Assembly (NCBI RefSeq): GCF_937926365.1
Contig: NZ_CALAOH010000209.1
Location: 7,101-71,100 of the forward strand
Length of the DNA stretch: 64,000 nucleotides
Reading direction: 5' to 3'
Origin: an uncultured Azohydromonas sp.
Lineage (GTDB): Bacteria; Pseudomonadota; Gammaproteobacteria; Burkholderiales; Burkholderiaceae_C
Part shown: positions 34,294 through 42,038 of the stretch, piece after piece
How the letters are laid out: each line of letters opens with the position of its first letter
Numbering within the stretch: position 1 is the first letter of the stretch
Made by a program: the position numbers and the translations under genes
Notes under the pieces: generated by a model
What the model saw: only the letters and a program-made list of their open reading frames with translations
Told to the model about the DNA's origin: nothing
The model's database searches: none

Positions 34294-34927
34294 CCGCCTC
34301 ATCGAGGCGCTGCTGGACACGGTGCTGATGGTGGGCACCTCGGCGCTGATCGCGCTGCTGGCGGGCATCCCGCTGGCGGTGCTGCTGGTGCTCACGGCGC
34401 CGGGCGGCGTGCTGCCGTGGCCGCGCTTCAACCGGGTGGCGGGCGCCATCGTCAACGCCTTTCGCGCCACGCCCTTCATCGTGCTGCTGGTGGCGCTGAT
34501 CCCGCTGACGCGGCTGATCACGGGCACGACCATCGGCATCTGGGCCGCGGTGGTGCCGCTGTCCATCAGCGCCACGCCCTTCTTCGCGCGCATTGCCGAG
34601 GTGAGCCTGCGCGAGGTGGACGCCGGGCTGATCGAGGCGGCGCAGGCCATGGGCTGCCGTCGCCGGCACATCGTGTGGCACGTGCTGCTGCCCGAGGCGC
34701 TGCCGGGCATCGTGGGCGGCTTCACGATCACGGTGGTGTCGATGATCGGCGCCTCGGCCATGGCCGGCGCGGTGGGCGCCGGCGGCCTGGGCGACCTCGC
34801 CATCCGCTACGGCTACCAGCGCTTCGACACCACGGTGATGGCCGTCGTCATCGTCGTGCTGGTGGCGCTGGTGAGCCTGGTGCAGTTCACGGGCGACTTC
34901 TGGGTGCGGCGGTTGAAGGGGCGCTGA
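34274..34927 (+). CDS. metI: MetI-type ABC transporter permease
   Basis: 217 residues, the length of E. coli MetI. Five hydrophobic helices are visible, and the EAA-loop is in RRRHIVWHVLLPEALPGIVGGFTITVVSMIGASAMAGAVGAGGLGDLAIRYGYQRF. ATG 34274 begins MSPIMIDRLIEALLDTV; an internal ATG at 34286 (MIDRL) is a second possible start. It overlaps the ATPase gene by 20 bp, so translation is probably coupled. With MetQ- and MetN-type partners it forms one importer for methionine or a related sulfur source. It ends 18 bp from the convergent histidine kinase gene. Confidence 0.92.
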   Translation: MSPIMIDRLIEALLDTVLMVGTSALIALLAGIPLAVLLVLTAPGGVLPWPRFNRVAGAIVNAFRATPFIVLLVALIPLTRLITGTTIGIWAAVVPLSISATPFFARIAEVSLREVDAGLIEAAQAMGCRRRHIVWHVLLPEALPGIVGGFTITVVSMIGASAMAGAVGAGGLGDLAIRYGYQRFDTTVMAVVIVVLVALVSLVQFTGDFWVRRLKGR

Positions 34928-34945
34928 GGCCCGCCCACCCGAGGG

Positions 34946-36889
34946 CTACGGGGACGGGGCCTGCCGCCCGGCGGCGTTCGCCAGCACCCGCTGCAGCTCC
35001 TCGATGCCCACGGGCTTGGTCAGGTGGGCCTGGAAACCCGCCCGCGCGGTGCGGCGCCGGTCCGTCTCCTGGCCGTAGCCGGTCATGGCCGCCACGAACA
35101 GCGGCCCCGGCATGGCCTCGCGCAGTTGCCGCAGCACCGAATAGCCATCGCCATCGGGCATGTTGAGGTCGAGCAGCACCAGCTGGGGCTGGAAGTCCTG
35201 GGCCGCCTCGACCGCGTCCCGCGCCCCGTACACCGCCTGGGCCTCGTGGCCCAGCAACTGCAGCAGCGACACCATGGTGTCGGCCGAGTCGCGGTTGTCG
35301 TCCACCACCAGCACGCGCCGGCTCACGCCCGGGGCGTCGCCTTCCGGCGGCGCCTGGGACTGTGGCGGGCGGGCGTCGGACGCCTCCAGCGGCAACCGCA
35401 TCGTGAACCGGCTGCCGTGCCCCGGCCCCTGGCTGAAGGCGGACAACGCGCCGCCATGCAGCTCCACGAGCTTGCGGGCCAGCGACAGCCCGATGCCCAG
35501 GCCGCCGTCGCCGTGCCCGTGCGGCGGGCCCTCCTGCTCGAACAGGCCGAAGATGCGCTCCAGCGCCTCGGCCGCGATGCCTTGCCCGGTGTCCTCCACC
35601 GTGGTCACGCACGCGCCGTCCTCCACGCTGACCGTCACCCGGATCCCGCCACCCGCGGGCGTGTAGCGCGAAGCGTTGTTCAGCAGGTTCTGCAGCGACT
35701 GCGAGATGCGCGTGGCATCGGCGCTCATCCTCAGCGGCGAGTCCGGCAGCTCCACCTCCAGCCGCTGGTTGCGCAAGGCAACCACCGGTCGAACCGCGTC
35801 CAGGCTGGCGTCGACGACGTCGCGGTAGTCGATCGGCTCGGTGCGCAGCACGATCTTGCCGTTGACGATGCGAGCCACGTCCAGCAGGTCGTCGATCAGC
35901 CGCGTGAGGTGGCCCAGCTGGCGGTCGATGATCTGGCGCACGCGCACCAGCGGCGCGGGCAGCGCGGGCATGCGCTGCATGATCTCGCTGGCGTTGCGGA
36001 TGGGCGCCAGCGGGTTGCGCAACTCGTGCGCGAGCATGGCCAGGAACTCGTGCATGCGGCGGCTGGAGTGCTCGAGCTCCTGCATGCGGCGCTGCTCGGT
36101 GAGGTCGCGCGTGACCTTGGCGAAGCCGCGCAGCACGCCGGTGTCGTCGCGCACCGGCGTGATGACGACATTGGCCCAGAACTGGCTGCCGTCCTTGCGC
36201 ACGCGCCAGCCCTCGGCTTCCAGCCCGCCGGTGCGGCGCGCGCCGTCCAGCTCGCTCTGGGGCACGCCCGCGGCCACGTCCTGCGCGGTGAAGAACATCG
36301 AGAAGTGCTGCCCGACCACTTCGCCGGCCGTGTAGCCCTTGATGGCCCGCGCGCCCGCGTTCCAGGTCAGCACGCGGCCCTCCGGGTCCAGCATGAAGAT
36401 GGCGTAGTCCTTGACCGCCTCCACCAACAGCCGGAACTGCGCCTCGCTGCGGCGCAGCGCCTCCTCCTGGCGCTTGCGCTCGCTGAGGTCGCGCGTGACC
36501 TTGCCGAAGCCCACGAGCCGCCCGCGTGCGTCGCGCAGCGCCGTGATGACGACACTGGCCCAGAAGGTGCTGCCGTCCTTGCGCACGCGCCAGCCTTCGT
36601 CCTCGAAGCGGCCCTGCGCCGCGGCGCGCCGCAGCTCCTCCCGCGGCCAGCCGCGCTCGACGGCCTCGGCCGGATAGAACAGCTCGAAGGAGCGGCCGAT
36701 GATCTCGTCGGCCTCGTAGCCCTTCAGGCACCGCGCGCCGGCGTTCCACGTCTGGATGCGCCCGTCGAGGTCGAGCATGAAGATGGCGTAGTCCTGCACG
36801 CTGTCAACGAGCAGGCGGAACCGGTCATCCGACCGGGACAAAGGCTGGGAAGACACAAGAGGGACGGCTGATTGCACGGCTTGGGGCAA
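34946..36889 (-). CDS. Hybrid sensor histidine kinase (PAS-PAS-HisKA-HATPase-REC)
   Basis: Up to 647 residues without membrane segments. Two PAS domains with PAC tails (about 25-140 and 150-270) are strongly alike: LLVDSVQDYAIFMLDLDGRIQTWNAGARCLKGYEADEIIG against LLVEAVKDYAIFMLDPEGRVLTWNAGARAIKGYTAGEVVG. HisKA has AHELRNPLAPIRNASEI, HATPase the GDGGLGIGLSLARKLVELHGG region, and the C-terminal receiver has VVDDNRDSADTM and LLDLNMPDGDG. No ATG fits the start: TTG 36889, GTG 36877 and GTG 36856 are in frame, none with a clear ribosome site; the longest is given. No response regulator adjacent. Related in build to the kinase at 866-2905. Signal unknown. Confidence 0.82.
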   Translation of the reverse strand: MPQAVQSAVPLVSSQPLSRSDDRFRLLVDSVQDYAIFMLDLDGRIQTWNAGARCLKGYEADEIIGRSFELFYPAEAVERGWPREELRRAAAQGRFEDEGWRVRKDGSTFWASVVITALRDARGRLVGFGKVTRDLSERKRQEEALRRSEAQFRLLVEAVKDYAIFMLDPEGRVLTWNAGARAIKGYTAGEVVGQHFSMFFTAQDVAAGVPQSELDGARRTGGLEAEGWRVRKDGSQFWANVVITPVRDDTGVLRGFAKVTRDLTEQRRMQELEHSSRRMHEFLAMLAHELRNPLAPIRNASEIMQRMPALPAPLVRVRQIIDRQLGHLTRLIDDLLDVARIVNGKIVLRTEPIDYRDVVDASLDAVRPVVALRNQRLEVELPDSPLRMSADATRISQSLQNLLNNASRYTPAGGGIRVTVSVEDGACVTTVEDTGQGIAAEALERIFGLFEQEGPPHGHGDGGLGIGLSLARKLVELHGGALSAFSQGPGHGSRFTMRLPLEASDARPPQSQAPPEGDAPGVSRRVLVVDDNRDSADTMVSLLQLLGHEAQAVYGARDAVEAAQDFQPQLVLLDLNMPDGDGYSVLRQLREAMPGPLFVAAMTGYGQETDRRRTARAGFQAHLTKPVGIEELQRVLANAAGRQAPSP

Positions 36890-37064
36890 ACGGCAACAGC
36901 AGCAAGCCGCGCGCCCGGTGTTGGATACCTTGGCAACCCTGGGAGCGGCCTGGGGCGAGGCTGCTGCCTGGCGCCAAGCCCGGCGGGCGATGCGCCACTA
37001 GACCTTGGCCCGGTCCGGAATCGTGGCCACCGTCACACTGGCGTTTTGAGCGCCAGCCTTCCCC

Positions 37065-38582
37065 ATGACCGCCTTCAATTTCCGTTTCGACAACACCTAT
37101 GCCCGCGACCTGCCGGGCTTCTACGTGCCCTGGAAGCCCGCCACCGTGACGGCGCCGCGGCTGCTGTTCCTCAACCGCGAGCTGGCCGAGGAGCTGGACC
37201 TGGATGCGGCCGCACTCGACAGCGACGAGGGCGCCGCACTCTTTGCCGGCAACCAGCTGCCCGAAGGCGCTGAGCCGCTGGCGCAGGCCTATGCCGGGCA
37301 CCAGTTCGGCGGCTTCTCGCCACAGCTCGGCGACGGGCGCGCGCTGCTGCTGGGCGAAGTGATCGATCACAACGGACGGCGCCGCGACATCGCGTTCAAG
37401 GGCTCGGGGCGCACGCCCTTCTCGCGCGGCGGCGACGGCAAGGCCGCCATCGGGCCGATGCTGCGCGAGGTGCTGGTGGGCGAAGGCGTGCACGCGCTGG
37501 GCATCCCGACCACGCGCGCGCTGGCCGTGGCGGCCACGGGCGAGCCGGTGATGCGCGAGCGCGTGCTGCCCGGCGCGGTGCTCACGCGCGTGGCGCTGAG
37601 CCACCTGCGCGTGGGCACCTTCCAGTTCTTCGCGGTGCGCGGCGACCTGGACAAGCTGCGCCAGCTCGCCGACTACGCCCTCTTGCGCCACGACCCGGAC
37701 CTGGCCGGCACCCCCGACCGCTACCTGGCGCTGCTGCGCCGCGTGGCCCAGCGGCAGGCGGCGCTGGTGGCGCGCTGGATGAACGTGGGCTTCATCCACG
37801 GCGTGATGAACACCGACAACATGACCATCTCGGGCGAAACCATCGACTACGGCCCGTGCGCCTTCATGGAGGCCTACGACCCGGCGGCGGTGTTCAGCTC
37901 CATCGACCAGCACGGCCGCTACGCCTACTCGAACCAGCCGCTGATCGCGCGCTGGAACCTGGCGCGGCTGGGCGAGACGCTGTTGCCGCTGATCGCCGCG
38001 GACGAGTCCGACCCCGCCACCGCCGAGGCCGTGAAGCAGGCGACGGCCGTGATCGACGACTTTCCCGCCCTTTACGATGCGGCGCTGCTGCAGGGCCGGC
38101 GCGCCAAGCTGGGCTTGGCGCGCGCCGAGGCGAGTGATGCCGAGGCCGACTCGGTGCTGGCCGAGGATCTGTTGCATCTGATGCACGGCCTGGGCGTGGA
38201 CTTCACGCTCGCCTGGCGCCGCCTGGCCGACGCGGCCGAAGGCAACGAGGCACCGCTGCGCGCGCTCTTCGGCCAGGCGCGCAAGCTCGACGACTGGCTC
38301 GCGCGCTGGCGCGGGCGCTGTGCCACGGAGGATGCCGGCGCGGACGAGGCCGGCGCACGGCGCGCGCAGCGCATGCGCCGGGTCAACCCGATCGTGATCC
38401 CGCGCAACCACCTCGTGGAGGAGGCGCTGGCCGCGGCCTCGGACCACGACGACCTCGGCCCGCTCAACCGCATGCTGGAAGCGCTGCGCAACCCCTTCGA
38501 GGAAACGGCGCAGAACGCCCGCTACGCCGAGCCGGCGCCGGCCGAGGTGACCGCTTGCTATCGCACCTTCTGCGGGACTTGA
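37065..38582 (+). CDS. selO: Protein adenylyltransferase SelO (YdiU/UPF0061)
   Basis: 505 residues, typical for SelO, a pseudokinase-fold enzyme that transfers AMP from ATP to protein hydroxyl side chains, involved in redox homeostasis. Clear signatures: QAYAGHQFGGFSPQLGDGRALLLGE, DIAFKGSGRTPFSRGGDGKAAIGPMLREVLVGEGVHALGIPTTRALAV, and the HGVMNTDNMTISGETIDYGPCAFME stretch that replaces the usual kinase catalytic loop and metal-binding Asp. ATG 37065 matches the family start (AFNFRFDNTYARDLPGFY). It is divergent from the histidine kinase and followed by the dispersed repeat and the nor genes, but no functional link to nor is known. Confidence 0.95.
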   Translation: MTAFNFRFDNTYARDLPGFYVPWKPATVTAPRLLFLNRELAEELDLDAAALDSDEGAALFAGNQLPEGAEPLAQAYAGHQFGGFSPQLGDGRALLLGEVIDHNGRRRDIAFKGSGRTPFSRGGDGKAAIGPMLREVLVGEGVHALGIPTTRALAVAATGEPVMRERVLPGAVLTRVALSHLRVGTFQFFAVRGDLDKLRQLADYALLRHDPDLAGTPDRYLALLRRVAQRQAALVARWMNVGFIHGVMNTDNMTISGETIDYGPCAFMEAYDPAAVFSSIDQHGRYAYSNQPLIARWNLARLGETLLPLIAADESDPATAEAVKQATAVIDDFPALYDAALLQGRRAKLGLARAEASDAEADSVLAEDLLHLMHGLGVDFTLAWRRLADAAEGNEAPLRALFGQARKLDDWLARWRGRCATEDAGADEAGARRAQRMRRVNPIVIPRNHLVEEALAAASDHDDLGPLNRMLEALRNPFEETAQNARYAEPAPAEVTACYRTFCGT

Positions 38583-38600
38583 TCGGAATCCCGCGACGCT

Positions 38601-38675
38601 CTCAAACCTTCCTACCCCGTTCGGGCCGAGCCCTTCGACAAGCTCAGGGCGAACGGGAAAGGTTTCGTTTGAGGC
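38601..38675. repeat. Dispersed intergenic inverted repeat, copy 3
   Basis: CTCAAACCTT at 38601 and, on the right, AAGGTTTCGTTTGAG; inside these, CCCGTTCGGGC pairs with the GCGAACGGG arm, with CCCTTCGACAAGCTCAGGG in the centre. The same core family is at 13278 and 21220. It follows selO by 18 bp and precedes the nor operon, where it is suited to end selO transcription. Confidence 0.8.
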
Positions 38676-38750
38676 CTTCCTGAGACCCGTTCCGGCCCCT
38701 CAACGCAGGGAGCGATACACGCCAGAGGACCGCACCGGCATGGTGCTTGC

Positions 38751-38790
38751 CCTCCTGGGCCCGCGGCTGCACGGCTTGCAGCCCGGGAGG
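38751..38790 (+). promoter_or_regulatory. 5' leader stem-loop that can pair with the ribosome site of the nor leader peptide
   Basis: Inner stem GGCTGCA (38765-38771) / TGCAGCC (38777-38783) around a CGGCT loop; further pairing CCC against GGG, and CCT against AGG. The right arm contains GGGAGG, the Shine-Dalgarno sequence of the small gene at 38798. The structure could make translation of the leader peptide dependent on RNA opening. Inference only; no riboswitch class was recognised. Confidence 0.4.
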
Positions 38791-38797
38791 CACGTCT

Positions 38798-38926
38798 ATG
38801 GATGAACCGACCAAGGGCCACGGCCCGCTCAAGGCCGCGGCCGCCGTGGTGCTGGCCCTCATGGCGCTGGCCATGGGATGGGGCGCCTACGTGTCCATGG
38901 CCCACTGGGCCGGCATCGGCGTGTAG
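38798..38926 (+). CDS. 42-residue single-span membrane peptide at the head of the nor operon
   Basis: Reading frame ATG 38798 to TAG 38924-38926. A short charged start MDEPTKGHGPLKAA is followed by one hydrophobic segment (AAVVLALMALAMGWGAYVSM) and the end AHWAGIGV. A GGGAGG site lies eight bases before the ATG, and the stop is 8 bp before the norC start, so it is very likely the first gene of the nor operon. Its small size would make automatic gene finders miss it. Similar tiny membrane proteins stabilise other heme-copper oxidases (for example CcoQ/CcoH-like subunits); a role in NO reductase assembly or stability is a guess. Confidence 0.6.
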   Translation: MDEPTKGHGPLKAAAAVVLALMALAMGWGAYVSMAHWAGIGV

Positions 38927-38934
38927 GGCGTGCG

Positions 38935-39798
38935 ATGGACAAGAGGCAAGCCCGATTCTTCGCCATCGGCGCCACCGCCGTTTCCGCCCTGGTGTTCGGG
39001 GCGCTCACGCTGGACAGCCACCGGCAGTTCGACCGGCTCACCAATGCCCAGAACCTCACGCCGCAGGTCGTGGCCGGCAAGGACGTTTGGCACAAATACA
39101 ACTGCATCAACTGCCACACGCTCTTCGGCGAAGGCGCCTATTACGCGCCGGACCTGACCAAGATCACGCAGCACCGCGGCGAGGCCTATCTCACCGCGTA
39201 CATGCGCGACCCCTCGCAGTTCTATGACGAGCAGCGGCACCGCCGCCTCATGCCGCGGCAGAACCTGTCCGAGCAGGAGATCAAGGACCTGATCGTCTTC
39301 CTGGACTGGGTCAGCAAGGTGGACAACCAGGGCTGGCCGCCGCGGCCCATCCTCGTGACGGGCGCCACCATCCCCGGCACCGACATGAGCGCGGCGCAGC
39401 GCTCCCAGACCGAGCCACCGGAGCAGGCCCTGCCGCCCGGCGCGCGCCCGGTGGCGCCGGCGCAGGACAACCCCATCGCGCTGGGCCAGGCGCTGTTCCG
39501 CTCCGTGCAGCCGGCCTGCAACGCCTGCCATTCGGTGGCGCCGGGCGTGAACATGGCCGGGCCGACGCTGGCAGGCCTCGCCACGCGCGCCGCGCAGACC
39601 GTGGCCGACCCGGGCTACAAGGGCGGCGCGCGCGACGTCGAGGGCTACATCCGCGAGTCCATCGTGCAGCCCAGCGCGCACCTGGTGCCCGGGGCGATGT
39701 ACTCGGCCAACGGCCAGTCCTTCATGCCCACCACCTATGGCAGCCTGCAGCCGCAGCAGATCGACCAGCTCGTGGCCTACCTCGCCACGCTCAAGTAA
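38935..39798 (+). CDS. norC: Nitric oxide reductase cytochrome c subunit, diheme form
   Basis: 287 residues, about twice the usual NorC. Residues 1-130 form a typical NorC: an N-terminal anchor helix (FAIGATAVSALVFGALT), CINCH at 57-61 and the axial Met in LMPRQNLSEQE (M106). Residues about 180-287 add a second class I cytochrome c domain with CNACH at 195-199 and a Met in QSFMPTTYG (M264). A Pro-rich linker joins them. It receives electrons from a periplasmic donor and passes them to NorB, which reduces NO to N2O. Starts 8 bp after the small leader gene and 15 bp before norB. Confidence 0.93.
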   Translation: MDKRQARFFAIGATAVSALVFGALTLDSHRQFDRLTNAQNLTPQVVAGKDVWHKYNCINCHTLFGEGAYYAPDLTKITQHRGEAYLTAYMRDPSQFYDEQRHRRLMPRQNLSEQEIKDLIVFLDWVSKVDNQGWPPRPILVTGATIPGTDMSAAQRSQTEPPEQALPPGARPVAPAQDNPIALGQALFRSVQPACNACHSVAPGVNMAGPTLAGLATRAAQTVADPGYKGGARDVEGYIRESIVQPSAHLVPGAMYSANGQSFMPTTYGSLQPQQIDQLVAYLATLK

Positions 39799-39813
39799 CG
39801 CAAGGGAGACGCC

Positions 39814-41205
39814 ATGAGATACCGCTCGCAGGCCGTGGCCTACTGGTACTTCGCGGTGGCGATGCTGCTGTTCGGGCTGCAGCTGGTCTTCGGGCTGCTG
39901 TCGGCGGCCAAGTACCTGGGGCCCGATCCGCTGCTGTACGTGCTGCCCTTCGACGTCACCAAGATGATCCACACCAACCTGCTGGTGGTGTGGGTGCTCA
40001 CGGGCTTCATGGGCGCGACGTACTGGATGGTGCCCGACGAGAGCCGCACCGAGCTCTACAGCGTCAGGCTGGCCTACATCCAGCTCGCGCTGTGGGTGGT
40101 GATGGGCGTGACCGCCGTCATCGGCTACCTGTTCCGCTTCGGCACGGGCAACAAGCTGCTGGAGCAACCATTGCCGCACAAGCTCGTGATCGTGGTCGTG
40201 ATGCTGATGTTCCTGTGGAACATCCTCATGACCATCCGCAAGAGCGGGCGCTTCACGGCCACGGAGGGCGTGCTGCTGCTGGGCCTGGCGAGCGCGGCGG
40301 TGCTGTACCTGCCCTCGCTGCTGGACTTCGACAACTACACCGTCAGCATCTTCTACCGCTGGTGGACGATCCACCTGTGGGTCGAAGGCGTGTGGGAAAT
40401 GATCCAGGGCGGCTTCCTGGCCTACCTGCTGATCCGCCTCAGCGGCGCCGACCGCGAGGTGATGGAGAAGTGGCTCTACGTCATCGTGGGCCTGGTGTTC
40501 ATCGCCGGCATCCTGGGCACGGCGCACCACTACTACTGGGTCGGCGTGCCGTACTACTGGCTGCCCATCGGCGGGCTGTTCAGCGCGCTGGAGCCCGTGG
40601 CGCTGGTGGGCATGGCGATGTACGCGTACGGCGCCCTGCGGCGCTCGGGGATGTCGCATCCGAACACGCTGGCGCTGCACTGGACGCTGGGTAGCGCCGT
40701 GTTCACGCTCTTCGGCGCGGGGCTGCTGGGGCTGGCGCACACCTGGCCCAGCGTCAACAAGTGGACGCACGGCACGCTGATCACGGCCATGCACGGGCAC
40801 GCGGCGTTCTACGGCGCCTACGCCATGGTCGTCATGGCCATGATCAGCTACGCCCTGCCCTCGTTCACGCCGGGCCGGCGCGAGCAGGGCTCGGCCATGG
40901 GCTACTGGGCCTTCTGGCTGCAGCTCGCGGGCATGTTCGGCATGACGCTGTCCTTCGCCACCGCGGGCATTGCGCAGGTGTACCTGGAACGCATCATGGG
41001 CCTGGGCTACCTGGACTCGCAGCTCAAGATCCAGGTCCATTTCCTGATGCTCATCGCCACGGCCAGCCTCTTCACCGTGGGCGTGGCACTGTTCATCTGG
41101 GACTTCTTCCGCTTCGCGCCACGGCTGCGGGTCATCGCGGAGGACGAAGCCACCAGCGCGAGCGCCGCGGCCGCGCGCGTCGGTGCGCAGCGCCGGCCGG
41201 CCTGA
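39814..41205 (+). CDS. norB: Nitric oxide reductase large subunit (cNOR type)
   Basis: 463 residues with about 12 hydrophobic helices; catalyses 2 NO + 2 H+ + 2 e- to N2O + H2O in the inner membrane. Heme and FeB His ligands are in MIHTNLLVVW (low-spin heme), VEGVWEMIQGGFLAYL (the helix with conserved Glu typical of NorB), HHYYWVGVPYYW and HGHAAFYGAYAMV. It lacks the fused quinol-oxidising N-terminal domain of qNOR (those run to about 760 residues), in agreement with a separate NorC. AAGGGAGACGCC precedes ATG 39814. The stop overlaps the start of norQ by one base. Confidence 0.95.
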   Translation: MRYRSQAVAYWYFAVAMLLFGLQLVFGLLSAAKYLGPDPLLYVLPFDVTKMIHTNLLVVWVLTGFMGATYWMVPDESRTELYSVRLAYIQLALWVVMGVTAVIGYLFRFGTGNKLLEQPLPHKLVIVVVMLMFLWNILMTIRKSGRFTATEGVLLLGLASAAVLYLPSLLDFDNYTVSIFYRWWTIHLWVEGVWEMIQGGFLAYLLIRLSGADREVMEKWLYVIVGLVFIAGILGTAHHYYWVGVPYYWLPIGGLFSALEPVALVGMAMYAYGALRRSGMSHPNTLALHWTLGSAVFTLFGAGLLGLAHTWPSVNKWTHGTLITAMHGHAAFYGAYAMVVMAMISYALPSFTPGRREQGSAMGYWAFWLQLAGMFGMTLSFATAGIAQVYLERIMGLGYLDSQLKIQVHFLMLIATASLFTVGVALFIWDFFRFAPRLRVIAEDEATSASAAAARVGAQRRPA

Positions 41206-42017
41206 TGGGGGACGCACGCGGAGACGGGGCGCACGCCGCGGGCGACGCGCCCTTCTACCTGCCCCAGCGCGACGAGTGCGCGCTGTTCGAGCGCTGCCAC
41301 GCGCAGCGGCTGGCCGTGCTGCTCAAGGGCCCCACGGGCTGCGGCAAGACGCGCTTCGTGGAGCACATGGCGTGGCGGCTGGGGCGTCCGCTGGTGACGG
41401 TGGCGTGCCACGACGACCTCGCCGCCAGCGATCTCGTCGGGCGCTACCTCGTGCACCACGACCGCACCGCCTGGCACGACGGGCCGCTGGCGCGGGCGGT
41501 GCGCGAGGGCGCCATCTGCTACCTCGACGAGGTGGTGGAGGCGCGCCAGGACACGGTCGTGGTGCTGCACGCGCTCACCGACCACCGCCGCATCCTGCCC
41601 ATCGACAAGACCGGCGAGCAACTCGCGGCACCGCCGGGGTTCATGCTGGTGCTGTCCTACAACCCGGGCTACCAGCGCATGGTCAAGGACCTCAAGCCCA
41701 GCACGCGGCAGCGCTTCGTGGCGCTGGAGTTCGACTTTCCCGCGCCGGCGCAGGAGGCGCGCGTGGTGCAGCGCGAGTCCGGCTGCGCCGAGGGCGACGC
41801 CGTGGCCCTGGTGCAGCTGGCGCAGCGGCTGCGCCAGCTGCAGGCGCAAGGACTGACGGAGCTGCCGGGCACGCGGCTGCTGGTGGCGGCGGCGCGGCTG
41901 GTGGCCGCCGGGACCGACCTGCGCACGGCCTGCCGCGTGGCGCTGCTGGCGCCGCTGTCGGACGACCCGGTGCTGCTGCAGGCGATGCAGGAGCTGGTCG
42001 AAGCCAGCTTCGCGTAG
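41205..42017 (+). CDS. norQ: NorQ/CbbQ-family AAA+ ATPase
   Basis: 270 residues of the MoxR-related NorQ/CbbQ group. P-loop GPTGCGKTRFVEHMAW, Walker B GAICYLDEVVEAR, and the sensor region LSYNPGYQRMVKDLKPSTRQRF are present. NorQ, together with NorD, inserts the nonheme iron or activates NO reductase. The ATG at 41205 overlaps the TGA of norB (TGATG), so translation is coupled; the long in-frame extension back into norB is not part of it. It ends 21 bp before norD. Confidence 0.93.
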   Translation: MGDARGDGAHAAGDAPFYLPQRDECALFERCHAQRLAVLLKGPTGCGKTRFVEHMAWRLGRPLVTVACHDDLAASDLVGRYLVHHDRTAWHDGPLARAVREGAICYLDEVVEARQDTVVVLHALTDHRRILPIDKTGEQLAAPPGFMLVLSYNPGYQRMVKDLKPSTRQRFVALEFDFPAPAQEARVVQRESGCAEGDAVALVQLAQRLRQLQAQGLTELPGTRLLVAAARLVAAGTDLRTACRVALLAPLSDDPVLLQAMQELVEASFA

Positions 42018-42038
42018 CGGCGCCCGGGACGCCCGCGC

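Noticed and set aside
40761..42017. 418-residue version of NorQ
   Set aside because: The extra N-terminus is an out-of-frame reading of norB; ATG 41205 coupled to the norB stop gives the proper length.
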